This document shows, in pieces, positions 7,999 through 15,763 of a DNA stretch of 64,000 bases. Source of the DNA: Sulfitobacter sp. JL08. GTDB taxonomy: Bacteria; Pseudomonadota; Alphaproteobacteria; Rhodobacterales; Rhodobacteraceae. The stretch is from assembly GCF_003352045.1 (NCBI RefSeq), contig NZ_CP025815.1, forward strand, positions 62,001 through 126,000, given 5' to 3'. Below the pieces are notes generated by a model that ran no database searches, was not told the origin of the DNA, and worked only from the letters and a program-made list of their open reading frames with translations. Every line of letters starts with the position of its first letter. The first letter of the stretch is position 1. A program made the translations under genes and the position numbers.

Positions 7999-9402
7999 TT
8001 ACATCAACTCTCGCACATCTGTCAGCCGTCCTGTGATGGCGGCGGCGGCGGCCATGGCGGGTGACATCAGATGCGTCCGTCCTCCGCGCCCCTGACGGCC
8101 TTCGAAATTGCGATTGGATGTCGCCGCACAGCGTTCGCCGGGTGACAATTGATCCGGGTTCATCGCCAGACACATGGAACATCCCGCAAGGCGCCATTCA
8201 AAGCCGGCCTCTTTGAAGATATCGGCCAGCCCTTCTTCTTCGGCCTGGGCGCGCACAAGGCCCGATCCGGGAACAACCATTGCCCGCAGACCGTCTTTGA
8301 TTTTCTTTCCCTTCAGAATTGCGGCAGCGGCGCGCAGATCTTCGATACGGCCATTGGTGCACGACCCGATAAACACGGTATCAATCGCGACCTCGGACAG
8401 GGGGGTTCCCGCTGTCAGGCCCATATATTCCAACGAACGTTCAACCGCGCCGACCTTGCCGCCCTTGAAATCAGACGGCGAGGGAACGGATGCGGTGATG
8501 GGCAGCACGTCTTCGGGCGATGTGCCCCACGTGACAAGGGGGGCGATATCTTCGCCCTTGATGGTCAAAACCTTGTCCCAATGGGCGTCATCGTCCGAAT
8601 ACAGTGTTTTCCACCATGCCAGCGCGGCTTCCCACTGGGCACCTTTCGGGGCGTGCGGGCGCCCCATGCAGTAATCAAATGTCTTTTGGTCCGGTGCGAT
8701 CAGTCCGGCACGCGCGCCGCCTTCGATCGCCATGTTGCAGACCGTCATTCGGCCTTCCATGCTCAGGCCGCGGATCGCCTCGCCGCAATATTCGATCACA
8801 TACCCGGTGCCGCCAGCCGTTCCGGTGGCCCCGATCACAGCCATTGTGATGTCCTTGGCCGTCACACCCGGGCGCAGTTCGCCGGTGATTTCAACCTTCA
8901 TGTTCTTGGATTTCTTCTGGATCAGGGTTTGCGTGGCCAGAACATGTTCAACCTCGGATGTGCCGATGCCATGGGCCAGCGCACCAAACGCGCCATGCGT
9001 CGCTGTGTGGCTGTCGCCGCACACCACTGTCATTCCGGGCAACGTCCATCCCTGTTCCGGCCCGACAATGTGCACAATGCCCTGCCGGATATCGGAAACC
9101 GGATAATAATGAATTCCGAAATCCTTGGCGTTCTTGTCCAGAGCCTCGACCTGAATTTTGCTTTCAGGGTTTTCGATGCCTTTGGCACGGTCCAGCGTCG
9201 TGGGCACATTGTGATCGGGCACGGCAATGGTCTTGTCCGGCGCGCGAACAGTACGTCCTGCCATACGCAGCCCTTCAAAGGCCTGCGGGCTGGTTACTTC
9301 GTGAACCAGATGGCGGTCTATATACAGCAGGCAGGTTCCGTCATCAGCTTCGTGGGCCAGATGCGCATCCCAGATTTTATCGTAAAGTGTCTTGGGGGAC
9401 AT
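7999..9402 (-). CDS. leuC: 3-Isopropylmalate dehydratase, large subunit
   Basis: LeuC is the aconitase-like iron-sulfur subunit that works with LeuD. At 467 residues it has the usual length. Visible: [14 protein letters not shown] at the N-terminus, [43 protein letters not shown], and the [4Fe-4S] ligands as one Cys in [11 protein letters not shown] and two in [13 protein letters not shown] near the C-terminus. The start is ATG 9402, with a GGGAGAGGA stretch just before it. The upstream 250 bases carry no recognised leucine attenuator: no run of Leu codons was seen. Confidence 0.97.
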   Translation of the reverse strand: MSPKTLYDKIWDAHLAHEADDGTCLLYIDRHLVHEVTSPQAFEGLRMAGRTVRAPDKTIAVPDHNVPTTLDRAKGIENPESKIQVEALDKNAKDFGIHYYPVSDIRQGIVHIVGPEQGWTLPGMTVVCGDSHTATHGAFGALAHGIGTSEVEHVLATQTLIQKKSKNMKVEITGELRPGVTAKDITMAVIGATGTAGGTGYVIEYCGEAIRGLSMEGRMTVCNMAIEGGARAGLIAPDQKTFDYCMGRPHAPKGAQWEAALAWWKTLYSDDDAHWDKVLTIKGEDIAPLVTWGTSPEDVLPITASVPSPSDFKGGKVGAVERSLEYMGLTAGTPLSEVAIDTVFIGSCTNGRIEDLRAAAAILKGKKIKDGLRAMVVPGSGLVRAQAEEEGLADIFKEAGFEWRLAGCSMCLAMNPDQLSPGERCAATSNRNFEGRQGRGGRTHLMSPAMAAAAAITGRLTDVRELM

Positions 9403-9650
9403 GGGTCCTCTCCCGTATCAAATCATGCAAGGGGTGGTGTCGAAACGAAGCGCGCTCAGGCCCGCGCCCAAACCGTGCGGGTCGCCCCGAAAAAGCGTTC
9501 GCGCAGGCGCGCGCGGTCATCCAGATCGAATACCAGTGTCATATCGTTCAGATACATCCGTCGCCCCATTCTATCAAGGGCCGCGTGCCCCTTGTTTTCT
9601 GTGCAATGGATGCCAAATAGAGCAATTCGAGCAAGAGCAGGAAGCAAGTG

Positions 9651-9812
9651 ATGTTCAAAACAATCCAACTGGGCCTGATTGGCCTCTTGATTGGGCTTGC
9701 CTTTGCAGCGCAGGCGCAGGCCCCGTTGTTTTCGGACGAGTCCCCGGACGCGCTGCAAACCGGTGCGGGCGTGATCCACCAGATCGCCGACCTGTTGCAC
9801 ATTTCCGGCTGA
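9651..9812 (+). CDS. Small secreted or membrane-anchored protein, unknown
   Basis: A 53-residue protein beginning MFKTIQLGLIGLLIGLAFAA followed by AQAQAPLFSDE, which is a signal-peptide-like hydrophobic segment with an AQA cleavage site. The mature part would be only about 29 residues, with a small amphipathic end (VIHQIADLLHISG). The ATG is preceded by AGGAAG at 8-9 bases. It is divergent from leuC and 77 bases before the mechanosensitive channel gene on its own strand. Translation is plausible, but no homologous family is recognised. Confidence 0.5.
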   Translation: MFKTIQLGLIGLLIGLAFAAQAQAPLFSDESPDALQTGAGVIHQIADLLHISG

Positions 9813-9889
9813 TCCTTTTCCGGTCAGGTCAGTGAATGGCTTGATTGCAAGGCCATGGCCGTGCCAACCTGCTACAAAAAGGCAAGGGC

Positions 9890-11251
9890 ATGGAGCCGCA
9901 AAGCAATCCTGTTACACCACAGCTTGATGTTCCGATGGACCTCAGTCAGGTTCTGATGCCTGTCTGGATGGACGTCGTTGCCTTTTTTCAGGGTCTGATT
10001 ACGCCGGGATGGCGGCAAAACCAGCTTCTGATCATTGTTGGCCTGTTTGCGCTGGCCTATCTGCTGAGGATCGTCACCGAACCCATGGTCGAAAATTGGG
10101 CGCGCAGCCGTGAAGGTTGGCCCAAATGGCGTTTGCGTACACTGGTTCAGATCCGGCGGCGTCTGGTCCTGATCTATTTCGCGATCGGTGCATGGTTCGT
10201 TTTTCTGACAATGCAGCAACTGACATGGCCGTCGCGCAGTTACATGATTGGCCTTGTCGCCACTCTGGTCACAGTCTGGCTGTTCATTGCATTTGCCGCC
10301 CGGGTGGTGCGCAACCGTTCACTGCGGCGTTTGCTGATCTGGGGCCTGTGGATTTATGCCACGCTGCATTATCTGGCCGTGACCGACGAAGTGTTCACCT
10401 TTCTGGACAGCATCGCCGTAGAATTCGGCAATTTCCGTTTGTCAGTTCTGACGCTGATCACAGCTCTTGTGATCGTGGGCGCGCTGTTCACCGCCGCGCG
10501 CATTCTTTCCAACCTGATCGCCGGTTCGATCCGCCGCAACGAAGATATTTCGCCTTCAATGCAGGTTTTGGGCATCAAGGCGGTTCAGGCCGCCCTGTAC
10601 GCGATCGCGTTTTTTGCCGCAATCGAAGCGGTTGGTTTTGATCTGACCGGGTTGGCCGTGCTGTCGGGTGCCATAGGTGTTGGTATCGGTTTTGGCCTGC
10701 AAAAGGTGGTTTCGAACCTTGTATCGGGTGTCATCATCCTGCTGGATAAGTCGATCAAACCGGGCGATGTGATATCGCTGGGCGAAACCTTTGGCTGGAT
10801 CAACTCGCTGGGCGCGCGTTATGTATCGGTTGTAACCCGCGACGGGCGCGAATACCTGATCCCGAACGAAGACCTGATCACCGGGCAGGTGGTCAACTGG
10901 TCCCATTCCAACGAATTTGTCCGCCTGGATATCTATTTCGGCACGTCTTACGGCTGTGACCCGCATGAGGTGCGCAAGATCGCAATCAAGGCGGCAGAAG
11001 ACGTGCCGCGTGTGTTGATTTCTCCGAACAAGCCTGTGTGCCACATCGTCGGATTTGGCGACAGCAGCGTCGATTATATCCTGCGGTTCTGGATCAGTGA
11101 CCCGACATCGGGCCTGACGAATGTGCGTGGCAATGTGTATCTGTCGCTCTGGGATGCATTCCAGGCCAATAACATCTCGATCCCGTTCCCCCAACGCGAG
11201 GTGCGCTTGCTGGGGGATGATGACAAGGCTGTCGCCAAAGCCTTGGATTAA
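9890..11251 (+). CDS. MscS-family mechanosensitive channel (complete)
   Basis: A 453-residue inner-membrane channel of the MscS family, expected to open on membrane tension under hypo-osmotic shock. Hydrophobic helices occur at about 45-62, 92-108, 118-140, 147-163, 185-212 and 230-250. The pore-lining helix is at about 261-285 (AIGVGIGFGLQKVVSNL), followed by the beta domain (GDVISLGETFGWINSLGARY, abbreviated) and the alpha/beta vestibule ending in SIPFPQREVRLL. ATG 9890 with AAGG seven bases upstream is preferred over TTG 9845. It provides an internal standard for the second, deleted MscS-like gene at 31.8 kb. Confidence 0.92.
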   Translation: MEPQSNPVTPQLDVPMDLSQVLMPVWMDVVAFFQGLITPGWRQNQLLIIVGLFALAYLLRIVTEPMVENWARSREGWPKWRLRTLVQIRRRLVLIYFAIGAWFVFLTMQQLTWPSRSYMIGLVATLVTVWLFIAFAARVVRNRSLRRLLIWGLWIYATLHYLAVTDEVFTFLDSIAVEFGNFRLSVLTLITALVIVGALFTAARILSNLIAGSIRRNEDISPSMQVLGIKAVQAALYAIAFFAAIEAVGFDLTGLAVLSGAIGVGIGFGLQKVVSNLVSGVIILLDKSIKPGDVISLGETFGWINSLGARYVSVVTRDGREYLIPNEDLITGQVVNWSHSNEFVRLDIYFGTSYGCDPHEVRKIAIKAAEDVPRVLISPNKPVCHIVGFGDSSVDYILRFWISDPTSGLTNVRGNVYLSLWDAFQANNISIPFPQREVRLLGDDDKAVAKALD

Positions 11252-11310
11252 TCCTTGCTTCGCGCCCCGACGGCCCTAACTTGTCGGGTCTGAAAGCGGG
11301 CGGAGCCACA

Positions 11311-12042
11311 ATGCGAAACAACATCGTTCTGATTTTGGGAAGTGGCCCGAACGCCGTTCAGGCCAGCCAGTGGGGCGCCGCGCCCCAAGACCGTCACTTT
11401 GACCGGATCGTCGCAATCAACAACGCGTGGCAAATTCGCGCCGATTGGGATTTCCTGATCCACCCCGAAGATTTTCCGCCAGAACGCAGGCCCGGCACCC
11501 TGCAGCCGACGCAGCAGATCATTACCGCCGATACCTATGTGGCGGCCCAGAATGCATTGGGCGGCTTTGTTTATGCGGGTGGTACAATGGCGTTCACGGC
11601 GGCCTATTGGGCGCTGCATACGCTCGCGCCAAAGGTTCTGGCATTTCTGGGCTGTGACATGGTTTATCCTGCCAGCGGCCCCACCCATTTTTATGGCACC
11701 GGTACCGCCGATCCGCTGCGCGCCGATGTGACGTTGCAACATCTGCCGTCGAAATCCGCGCGGCTGGCGCTGAAAGCTGCGCAAGCCGGATGTCATTGCG
11801 TAAACCTGTCCCGTGACCCATCCCAGTTGCTGTTTCCACGCGCCAGACTGTCCGATCTGGCCGCGCTGTCTGATGCCCCTATCACGCTGGATCAGGCGCT
11901 TATCAGCCGGGCGGACGAATGCGAAACCAGCCTCGGCTATTTCGTGCCGTCGGGCCGCTACTGGGAGGATTTTGACCGGCTCAGTGCTCCGGCGCTTGCA
12001 AAACTTGATGCCCTGTGGCTTCAGGCATATGGCGCGCGCTGA
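11311..12042 (+). CDS. Rossmann-like protein, unknown (MptE/DUF115 or sialyltransferase-like)
   Basis: A 243-residue cytosolic protein. It starts with a beta strand and glycine loop (IVLILGSGPNAVQASQW) typical of a nucleotide-binding fold. Further on are VAINNAW, a region with WDFLIHPEDFPP, and AFLGCDMVY before a histidine-containing THFYGTG. The pair GSGPN...LGCDMVY is like the N-terminal strand patterns of DUF115/MptE-like and CMP-sialic-acid transferase-like proteins, but I cannot claim either. ATG 11311 has GGAG five bases before it; the upstream TTG at 11281 is less likely. It is downstream of the MscS gene on the same strand, with a gap of 59 bases. Confidence 0.6.
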   Translation: MRNNIVLILGSGPNAVQASQWGAAPQDRHFDRIVAINNAWQIRADWDFLIHPEDFPPERRPGTLQPTQQIITADTYVAAQNALGGFVYAGGTMAFTAAYWALHTLAPKVLAFLGCDMVYPASGPTHFYGTGTADPLRADVTLQHLPSKSARLALKAAQAGCHCVNLSRDPSQLLFPRARLSDLAALSDAPITLDQALISRADECETSLGYFVPSGRYWEDFDRLSAPALAKLDALWLQAYGAR

Positions 12043-12105
12043 CGGCAGGGCTGCAAATTTGCGACAATCGTCACGTCATTGCGGCGGCGATGCACCACTG
12101 CTTCA

Positions 12106-12134
12106 TTGAAATGTCATGATCGGCTTGCTACGTT
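12106..12134 (+). promoter_or_regulatory. Sigma-70-like promoter candidate for rsfS
   Basis: TTGAAA (12106-12111) and TACGTT (12129-12134) are 17 bases apart, the optimal spacing, and lie about 50 bases before the Shine-Dalgarno of the short leader frame ahead of rsfS. Not experimentally supported. Confidence 0.4.
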
Positions 12135-12183
12135 ACCTGTATCCCCAGCGCCGGGGGTCTGTCGGCGCGTTTTAAGGAGGACA

Positions 12184-12240
12184 ATGTCCTGTCAATCCAC
12201 GCAGACGCGGCCGCTGCCGCGAATACACGGGCCTCTTTGA
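12184..12240 (+). CDS. Possible 18-residue leader peptide upstream of rsfS
   Basis: A short frame MSCQSTQTRPLPRIHGPL starts at an ATG with the strongest ribosome site in the area, AAGGAGGACA directly before it. Its TGA overlaps the next ATG as TGATG at 12238-12242, which starts rsfS, so translational coupling is plausible. The alternative is that the peptide is not meaningful and the strong site serves rsfS through reinitiation. Another possibility is that the region once began rsfS itself, with an indel separating the frames. No regulation by codon content is obvious. Confidence 0.35.
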   Translation: MSCQSTQTRPLPRIHGPL

Positions 12241-12602
12241 TGGCCGCCCAAGCCCAGCCAAGCAGTGAAGAACTGCTGGCACGCATCCTAACCTTACTTG
12301 AAGAAGACAAAGCCGAAGACATCGTGCAGATTGACCTGCGCGGTAAAACGGCCATTGGCGACTTCATGGTTATCTGTTCCGGTCGTTCGACCCGTCAGGT
12401 GTCATCCATTGCTGAAAAGCTGGTGAATTCCCTCAAGCAGGAATTTGGCCGGCTTAGCAAGATCGAAGGCAAGGACATCGGCGATTGGGTGCTGATCGAT
12501 ACAGGCGATGTGATTGTGCATGTGTTCCGTCCCGAAGTTCGGGAATTCTATCAGCTGGAAAAAATGTGGATGCCGGCAGCCGCCGCTGCGTCCACCAACT
12601 AA
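12240..12602 (+). CDS. rsfS: Ribosome silencing factor RsfS
   Basis: RsfS binds ribosomal protein L14 on the large subunit and blocks joining of subunits when nutrients are short. At 120 residues it is of family size. The central segment AEDIVQIDLRGKTAIGDFMVICSGRS (listed in part: DIVQIDLRGK and DFMVICSGRS) and the C-terminal DTGDVIVHVFRPEVREFYQLEKMW-type pattern are hallmarks. The ATG at 12240 overlaps a short upstream frame. It is followed after 9 bases by rlmH, the usual neighbour in proteobacteria. Confidence 0.95.
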   Translation: MAAQAQPSSEELLARILTLLEEDKAEDIVQIDLRGKTAIGDFMVICSGRSTRQVSSIAEKLVNSLKQEFGRLSKIEGKDIGDWVLIDTGDVIVHVFRPEVREFYQLEKMWMPAAAAASTN

Positions 12603-12611
12603 GCTGATCAG

Positions 12612-13082
12612 ATGCGGGTGCAGATTTGCGCAGTCGGGCGGCTGCGCACGGGCCCCGAACGCGCCCTGATCGATGATTACCTGACCCGGTTCGACCGCAC
12701 GGGTCGCGCTTTGGCGCTGGGGCCTGCTGCGGTGATCGAAGTGGACGATCGCAAAGGGGGCGGTATGCAGGGAGAAGCCGCCTTGCTGCGCCGCGCAATG
12801 CCTGCCGGCGCGTTGATATGCACGCTGGATGAACGCGGCACAGTCATGTCATCCCCCGAATTCGCCGCCAAACTGGGCCAGTGGCGTGATGGCGGGCGCA
12901 GCGATCTGTCCTTTGTGATTGGCGGGGCAGACGGGATCGATCCCGAATTGCGCAAGGATGCCGGTTTCAGCCTGTCCTTTGGCAAAATGGTGTGGCCGCA
13001 CATGCTGGTGCGGGTCATGTTGGCAGAGCAGCTCTACCGGGCTGCATCCATTCTGTCGGGTGGGCCCTATCACCGGGAATAA
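12612..13082 (+). CDS. rlmH: 23S rRNA (pseudouridine-1915-N3)-methyltransferase
   Basis: RlmH is a SPOUT-class methyltransferase that methylates pseudouridine 1915 in helix 69 of 23S rRNA using S-adenosylmethionine. The 156 residues match the family. The knotted cofactor-binding half reads LSFVIGGADGIDPELR and ends with the C-terminal FGKMVWPHMLVRVMLAEQLYRA-type helix and GGPYHRE tail, both family hallmarks. It is co-directional with rsfS, 9 bases apart, and its stop converges with the minus-strand secreted protein. Confidence 0.95.
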   Translation: MRVQICAVGRLRTGPERALIDDYLTRFDRTGRALALGPAAVIEVDDRKGGGMQGEAALLRRAMPAGALICTLDERGTVMSSPEFAAKLGQWRDGGRSDLSFVIGGADGIDPELRKDAGFSLSFGKMVWPHMLVRVMLAEQLYRAASILSGGPYHRE

Positions 13083-13085
13083 AGG

Positions 13086-13439
13086 TCAGGGCAACCTGAC
13101 GGTCTTGGTGTTGCCCGACCAGCCATCGACCGAGCATCGCGCCTGTATCTGAACCTGTTTGGTGCCTTCGGGAATGGCCACACCGGACAGGGACCGCGTA
13201 AAGGGTTGTTCATCGACATGCGGATGATGCAATTCCCGCATCCCCAGTTCGGCCCCGTTCATATCCAGAACGCGCCATGCGTCTGTATAGTGATCCCAGC
13301 CGGTATCCGGATGTTTCACTGTCACGTCGAATCGCCACGCTCCACCTGTCTGGGTGGCGGTGACGGCCTGAATCGTCGTTGGATCCGCCATGGCGGACGT
13401 GCTGATCAACATAAAAACTGTAAACAAGGCGCGTTTCAT
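13086..13439 (-). CDS. Small periplasmic protein, unknown
   Basis: A 117-residue protein with an N-terminal signal peptide, MKRALFTVFMLISTSAMADP, predicted cleavage after AMA at residues 16-18. The mature part is about 98 residues, rich in beta-strand patterns (AWRFDVTVKH, WDHYTDAWRVLD) and several Trp and His residues, with a single Cys at ARCSVDGWSG. It looks like an immunoglobulin-like or lipocalin-sized soluble domain, but I recognise no named family. Its stop is 3 bases from the rlmH stop. ATG 13439 was chosen because it gives the full signal peptide. Confidence 0.65.
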   Translation of the reverse strand: MKRALFTVFMLISTSAMADPTTIQAVTATQTGGAWRFDVTVKHPDTGWDHYTDAWRVLDMNGAELGMRELHHPHVDEQPFTRSLSGVAIPEGTKQVQIQARCSVDGWSGNTKTVRLP

Positions 13440-13474
13440 GAGGCGGTTCTAGCAGGTTCTGGCAGTACGTAAAC

Positions 13475-14185
13475 TCACGTCTGTGTGCGGGTTGTATTTG
13501 CCAGCAGAATACTGCGCGATCTGGACGCAAATTCGCGCCGCCACAGCACCAGAAAAGTCAACACAGTGGCGACCATCAACGGGATCGTGCCCAACAGCCA
13601 CGCCGCGCTGGCCAATCCGAAATAGATCGACCGCAAGCCCTTGTTAAAGCCGCGCGCGGCGGTGATGCTGATTTCTGCGGCCTGTGATGCGCGCGGAAAG
13701 GCATCCGGGTCTTTTGGATCGTTCGGCACCGCCGCGATCAGAACCGAACAATACCCGAACAACCGGTGCGACCACACGAATTTCAGAAAGGAATTCGTCA
13801 CAAAAAGCAGCATGAGCAGCAGCTTGACCTCCCAGACAAATGTCGGATCGGTTTCCAGGGTCAACTCGTTTGCCAGTCCCGCGACGCGTTCGGCATTGCC
13901 AATCAACGCCAGACCGCCACCAATCGCAATCATGCAGGTCGAGGCAAAAAACGATGTACCCTGTCGCATGCTTGCGACGATCTGGGCATCAAATATCCGC
14001 GGATCGCGCCCAACCATCTGCACCATCCACTCCCGCCTGAAACCGGCCATGAGTGTGGAAACCGACGGGTGACGCGCCCGCGGATGCTCGATCATCCAGT
14101 CGATACCTGCCCACACCGCGAAAAGCAACACCAGCGCAACGATATCCAGCGTTGAAAAAAGGGCAAAGCGGTCTGTCCATGTCAT
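13475..14185 (-). CDS. DUF599-family inner membrane protein
   Basis: A 236-residue protein with four or more membrane helices, such as LVLLFAVWAGIDW near the N-terminus, TSFFASTCMIAIGGGLALIG, KLLLMLLFVTNSFLKFVW and AAWLLGTIPLMVATVLTFLVLW. Motifs HPRARHPSVSTLMAGFRREWM, FLKFVWSHRLFGYCSV and ARGFNKGLRSIYFGLA fit the DUF599 family, whose function is unknown. ATG 14185 gives a family-type N-terminus (MTWTDRFALFSTLDIVALV); longer upstream frames are not similar. It is divergent from glcD, 79 bases between the two starts. Confidence 0.85.
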   Translation of the reverse strand: MTWTDRFALFSTLDIVALVLLFAVWAGIDWMIEHPRARHPSVSTLMAGFRREWMVQMVGRDPRIFDAQIVASMRQGTSFFASTCMIAIGGGLALIGNAERVAGLANELTLETDPTFVWEVKLLLMLLFVTNSFLKFVWSHRLFGYCSVLIAAVPNDPKDPDAFPRASQAAEISITAARGFNKGLRSIYFGLASAAWLLGTIPLMVATVLTFLVLWRREFASRSRSILLANTTRTQT

Positions 14186-14214
14186 GGAGAAACCATAAGG
14201 CCCAACGATAAAAC

Positions 14215-14241
14215 TTGCCAGATGCAGAAATTGGTTATATT
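14215..14241 (+). promoter_or_regulatory. Weak promoter candidate for glcDEF
   Basis: TTGCCA (14215-14220) and TATATT (14236-14241) are only 15 bases apart, shorter than optimal. A small dyad TTGGT-N11-ACCAA at 14231-14251 covers the -10 and ends just before the glcD Shine-Dalgarno, and could be an operator for a glycolate-responsive regulator. No regulator gene for it is in the window. Confidence 0.3.
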
Positions 14242-14264
14242 TTCTTACCAAAGGGAGATCGCTG

Positions 14265-15713
14265 ATGGAAATGCCAATACCCAACCCCGCAATTCTGGCC
14301 CGCAAGGCACGGCTGGTGGAACGCCTGTGCGAGGTGTTGCCCCGCGATGCAGTGATTGATGATCCCGCGGAAACCAAAGCCTATGAATGCGACGCTCTGA
14401 CCGCCTATAAATGCCCGCCGCTTCTGGCCGTTCTGCCCGCCGATACCCAGGAAGTTTCCGACGTCCTGCGCATCTGCCATCAGGAAGGCGTGCCTGTGGT
14501 GCCGCGCGGATCGGGCACATCGCTGGCCGGGGGCGCGATGCCCACCGCTGACAGCGTCATTTTGGGCGTGGCCCGCATGAACGACGTGATCGAAACGGAT
14601 TATGCCAACCGGGTGATCCGCGTGCAGACCGGCCGCACCAACCTGAGTGTGACCGGCGCGGTCGAGGAAAACGGCTTTTTCTATGCGCCGGATCCGTCCA
14701 GCCAGCTGGCCTGCGCGATTGCGGGCAACATCGCGATGAACAGCGGTGGGGCGCATTGCCTGAAATACGGCGTGACCACGAATAACCTGATGGGCGTCAA
14801 AATGGTGTTGATGGACGGCAGCATTGTCGATCTGGGCGGCAGCCATATGGATGCCGGCGGGCTTGACCTGTTGGGTGTGATCTGCGGCTCCGAAGGGCAA
14901 CTGGGCGTCGTGACCGAAGCGACACTGCGTATTCTGCCCAAACCAGAAGGTGCGCGGCCCGTCCTGATGGGTTTTGACAGTGCCGAAGTTGCGGGTGCCT
15001 GCGTTTCGGACATCATCAAGGCAGGCGTGTTGCCGGTTGCGATTGAATACATGGACCGGCTGTGCATCGAAGTGACCGACAAGTTCGCCAAGGCCGGATA
15101 CCCCGACTGCGAGGCGCTTCTGATCGTCGAAGTTGAAGGCGCACCGCAGGAGATTGACGAACAACTGGGCGTGATTATGCAGATTGCGCGCAATCACAAT
15201 CCGGTCGAACTGCGCGAAAGCAAATCGCCCGAAGAAAGCGCGAAAATCTGGCTGGGTCGCAAATCGGCCTTTGGCGCGATTGGCCAGATCAACGATTACA
15301 TGTGCCTGGACGGAACGATCCCCGTATCCGCGCTGCCTTATGTTCTGCGCCGGATCGGTGAAATGGGTACGCAATACGGTCTGCAAGTGGGCAACGTGTT
15401 TCACGCAGGTGACGGCAACATGCACCCGCTGATCCTGTTTGATGCCAACAAACCCGGTGATCTGGAACTGTGCGAAGCGATGGGGGCAGATGTCCTGCGC
15501 CTTTGCGTCGAAGTTGGTGGGTGCCTGACCGGCGAACACGGTGTCGGGATCGAAAAACGTGATCTGATGCTGGACCAGTACGATGCCGCCGATCTGGAAG
15601 TGCAGATGGCGATCAAGGATGTGTTTGATCCTGCATGGCTGCTGAACCCGGCTAAAGTGTTCCCGCTGGCGGTCTCGGCGCCGCGGCGCGAACCTGCGCT
15701 GGCCGCCGAATAA
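14265..15713 (+). CDS. glcD: Glycolate oxidase subunit GlcD (FAD-linked)
   Basis: GlcD is the flavin subunit of membrane-associated glycolate dehydrogenase, oxidising glycolate to glyoxylate. 482 residues, normal size. Visible: PCMH-type FAD-binding domain (VVPRGSGTSLAGGAMPT), the GTNMGG-like IAMNSGGAHCLKYG, then the FAD-oxidase C domain with the GNVFHAGDGNMHPL and CLTGEHGVGIEKRDLM motifs that contact substrate and flavin. GGGAG stands seven bases before the ATG. The next genes, glcE and glcF, complete the three-subunit enzyme. An intergenic repeat follows the stop. Confidence 0.97.
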   Translation: MEMPIPNPAILARKARLVERLCEVLPRDAVIDDPAETKAYECDALTAYKCPPLLAVLPADTQEVSDVLRICHQEGVPVVPRGSGTSLAGGAMPTADSVILGVARMNDVIETDYANRVIRVQTGRTNLSVTGAVEENGFFYAPDPSSQLACAIAGNIAMNSGGAHCLKYGVTTNNLMGVKMVLMDGSIVDLGGSHMDAGGLDLLGVICGSEGQLGVVTEATLRILPKPEGARPVLMGFDSAEVAGACVSDIIKAGVLPVAIEYMDRLCIEVTDKFAKAGYPDCEALLIVEVEGAPQEIDEQLGVIMQIARNHNPVELRESKSPEESAKIWLGRKSAFGAIGQINDYMCLDGTIPVSALPYVLRRIGEMGTQYGLQVGNVFHAGDGNMHPLILFDANKPGDLELCEAMGADVLRLCVEVGGCLTGEHGVGIEKRDLMLDQYDAADLEVQMAIKDVFDPAWLLNPAKVFPLAVSAPRREPALAAE

Positions 15714-15714
15714 T

Positions 15715-15760
15715 CGGGGGCGTTGCCCCCGGACCCCCAAAGTATTTCAGAAAAGATGAA
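15715..15760 (+). repeat. Intergenic hairpin repeat, copy 1
   Basis: A 46-base element after the glcD stop. It opens with a CGGGGGC...GCCCCCG hairpin and continues with GACCCCCAAAGTATTTCAG and AAAAGATGAA. The same sequence, inverted and with a few differences, lies at 59618-59666 after the thiolase gene, so it is a dispersed extragenic repeat rather than a glc-specific signal. It sits between glcD and glcE and may affect relative transcript levels. Confidence 0.75.
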
Positions 15761-15763
15761 ACA

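Noticed and set aside
9456-9557. 33-codon minus-strand frame between leuC and the small secreted protein
   Set aside because: MYLNDMTLVFDLDDRARLRE looks possible but has no leucine-codon run for attenuation, no clear ribosome site, and no family; kept only as a note.
8149-9651. Plus-strand open frame of 500 codons opposite leuC
   Set aside because: Shadow of leuC; the minus frame carries the iron-sulfur Cys motifs.
14235-15740. Minus-strand open frame of 501 codons opposite glcD
   Set aside because: Shadow of glcD; the plus-strand frame shows the FAD motifs and ends before the repeat.
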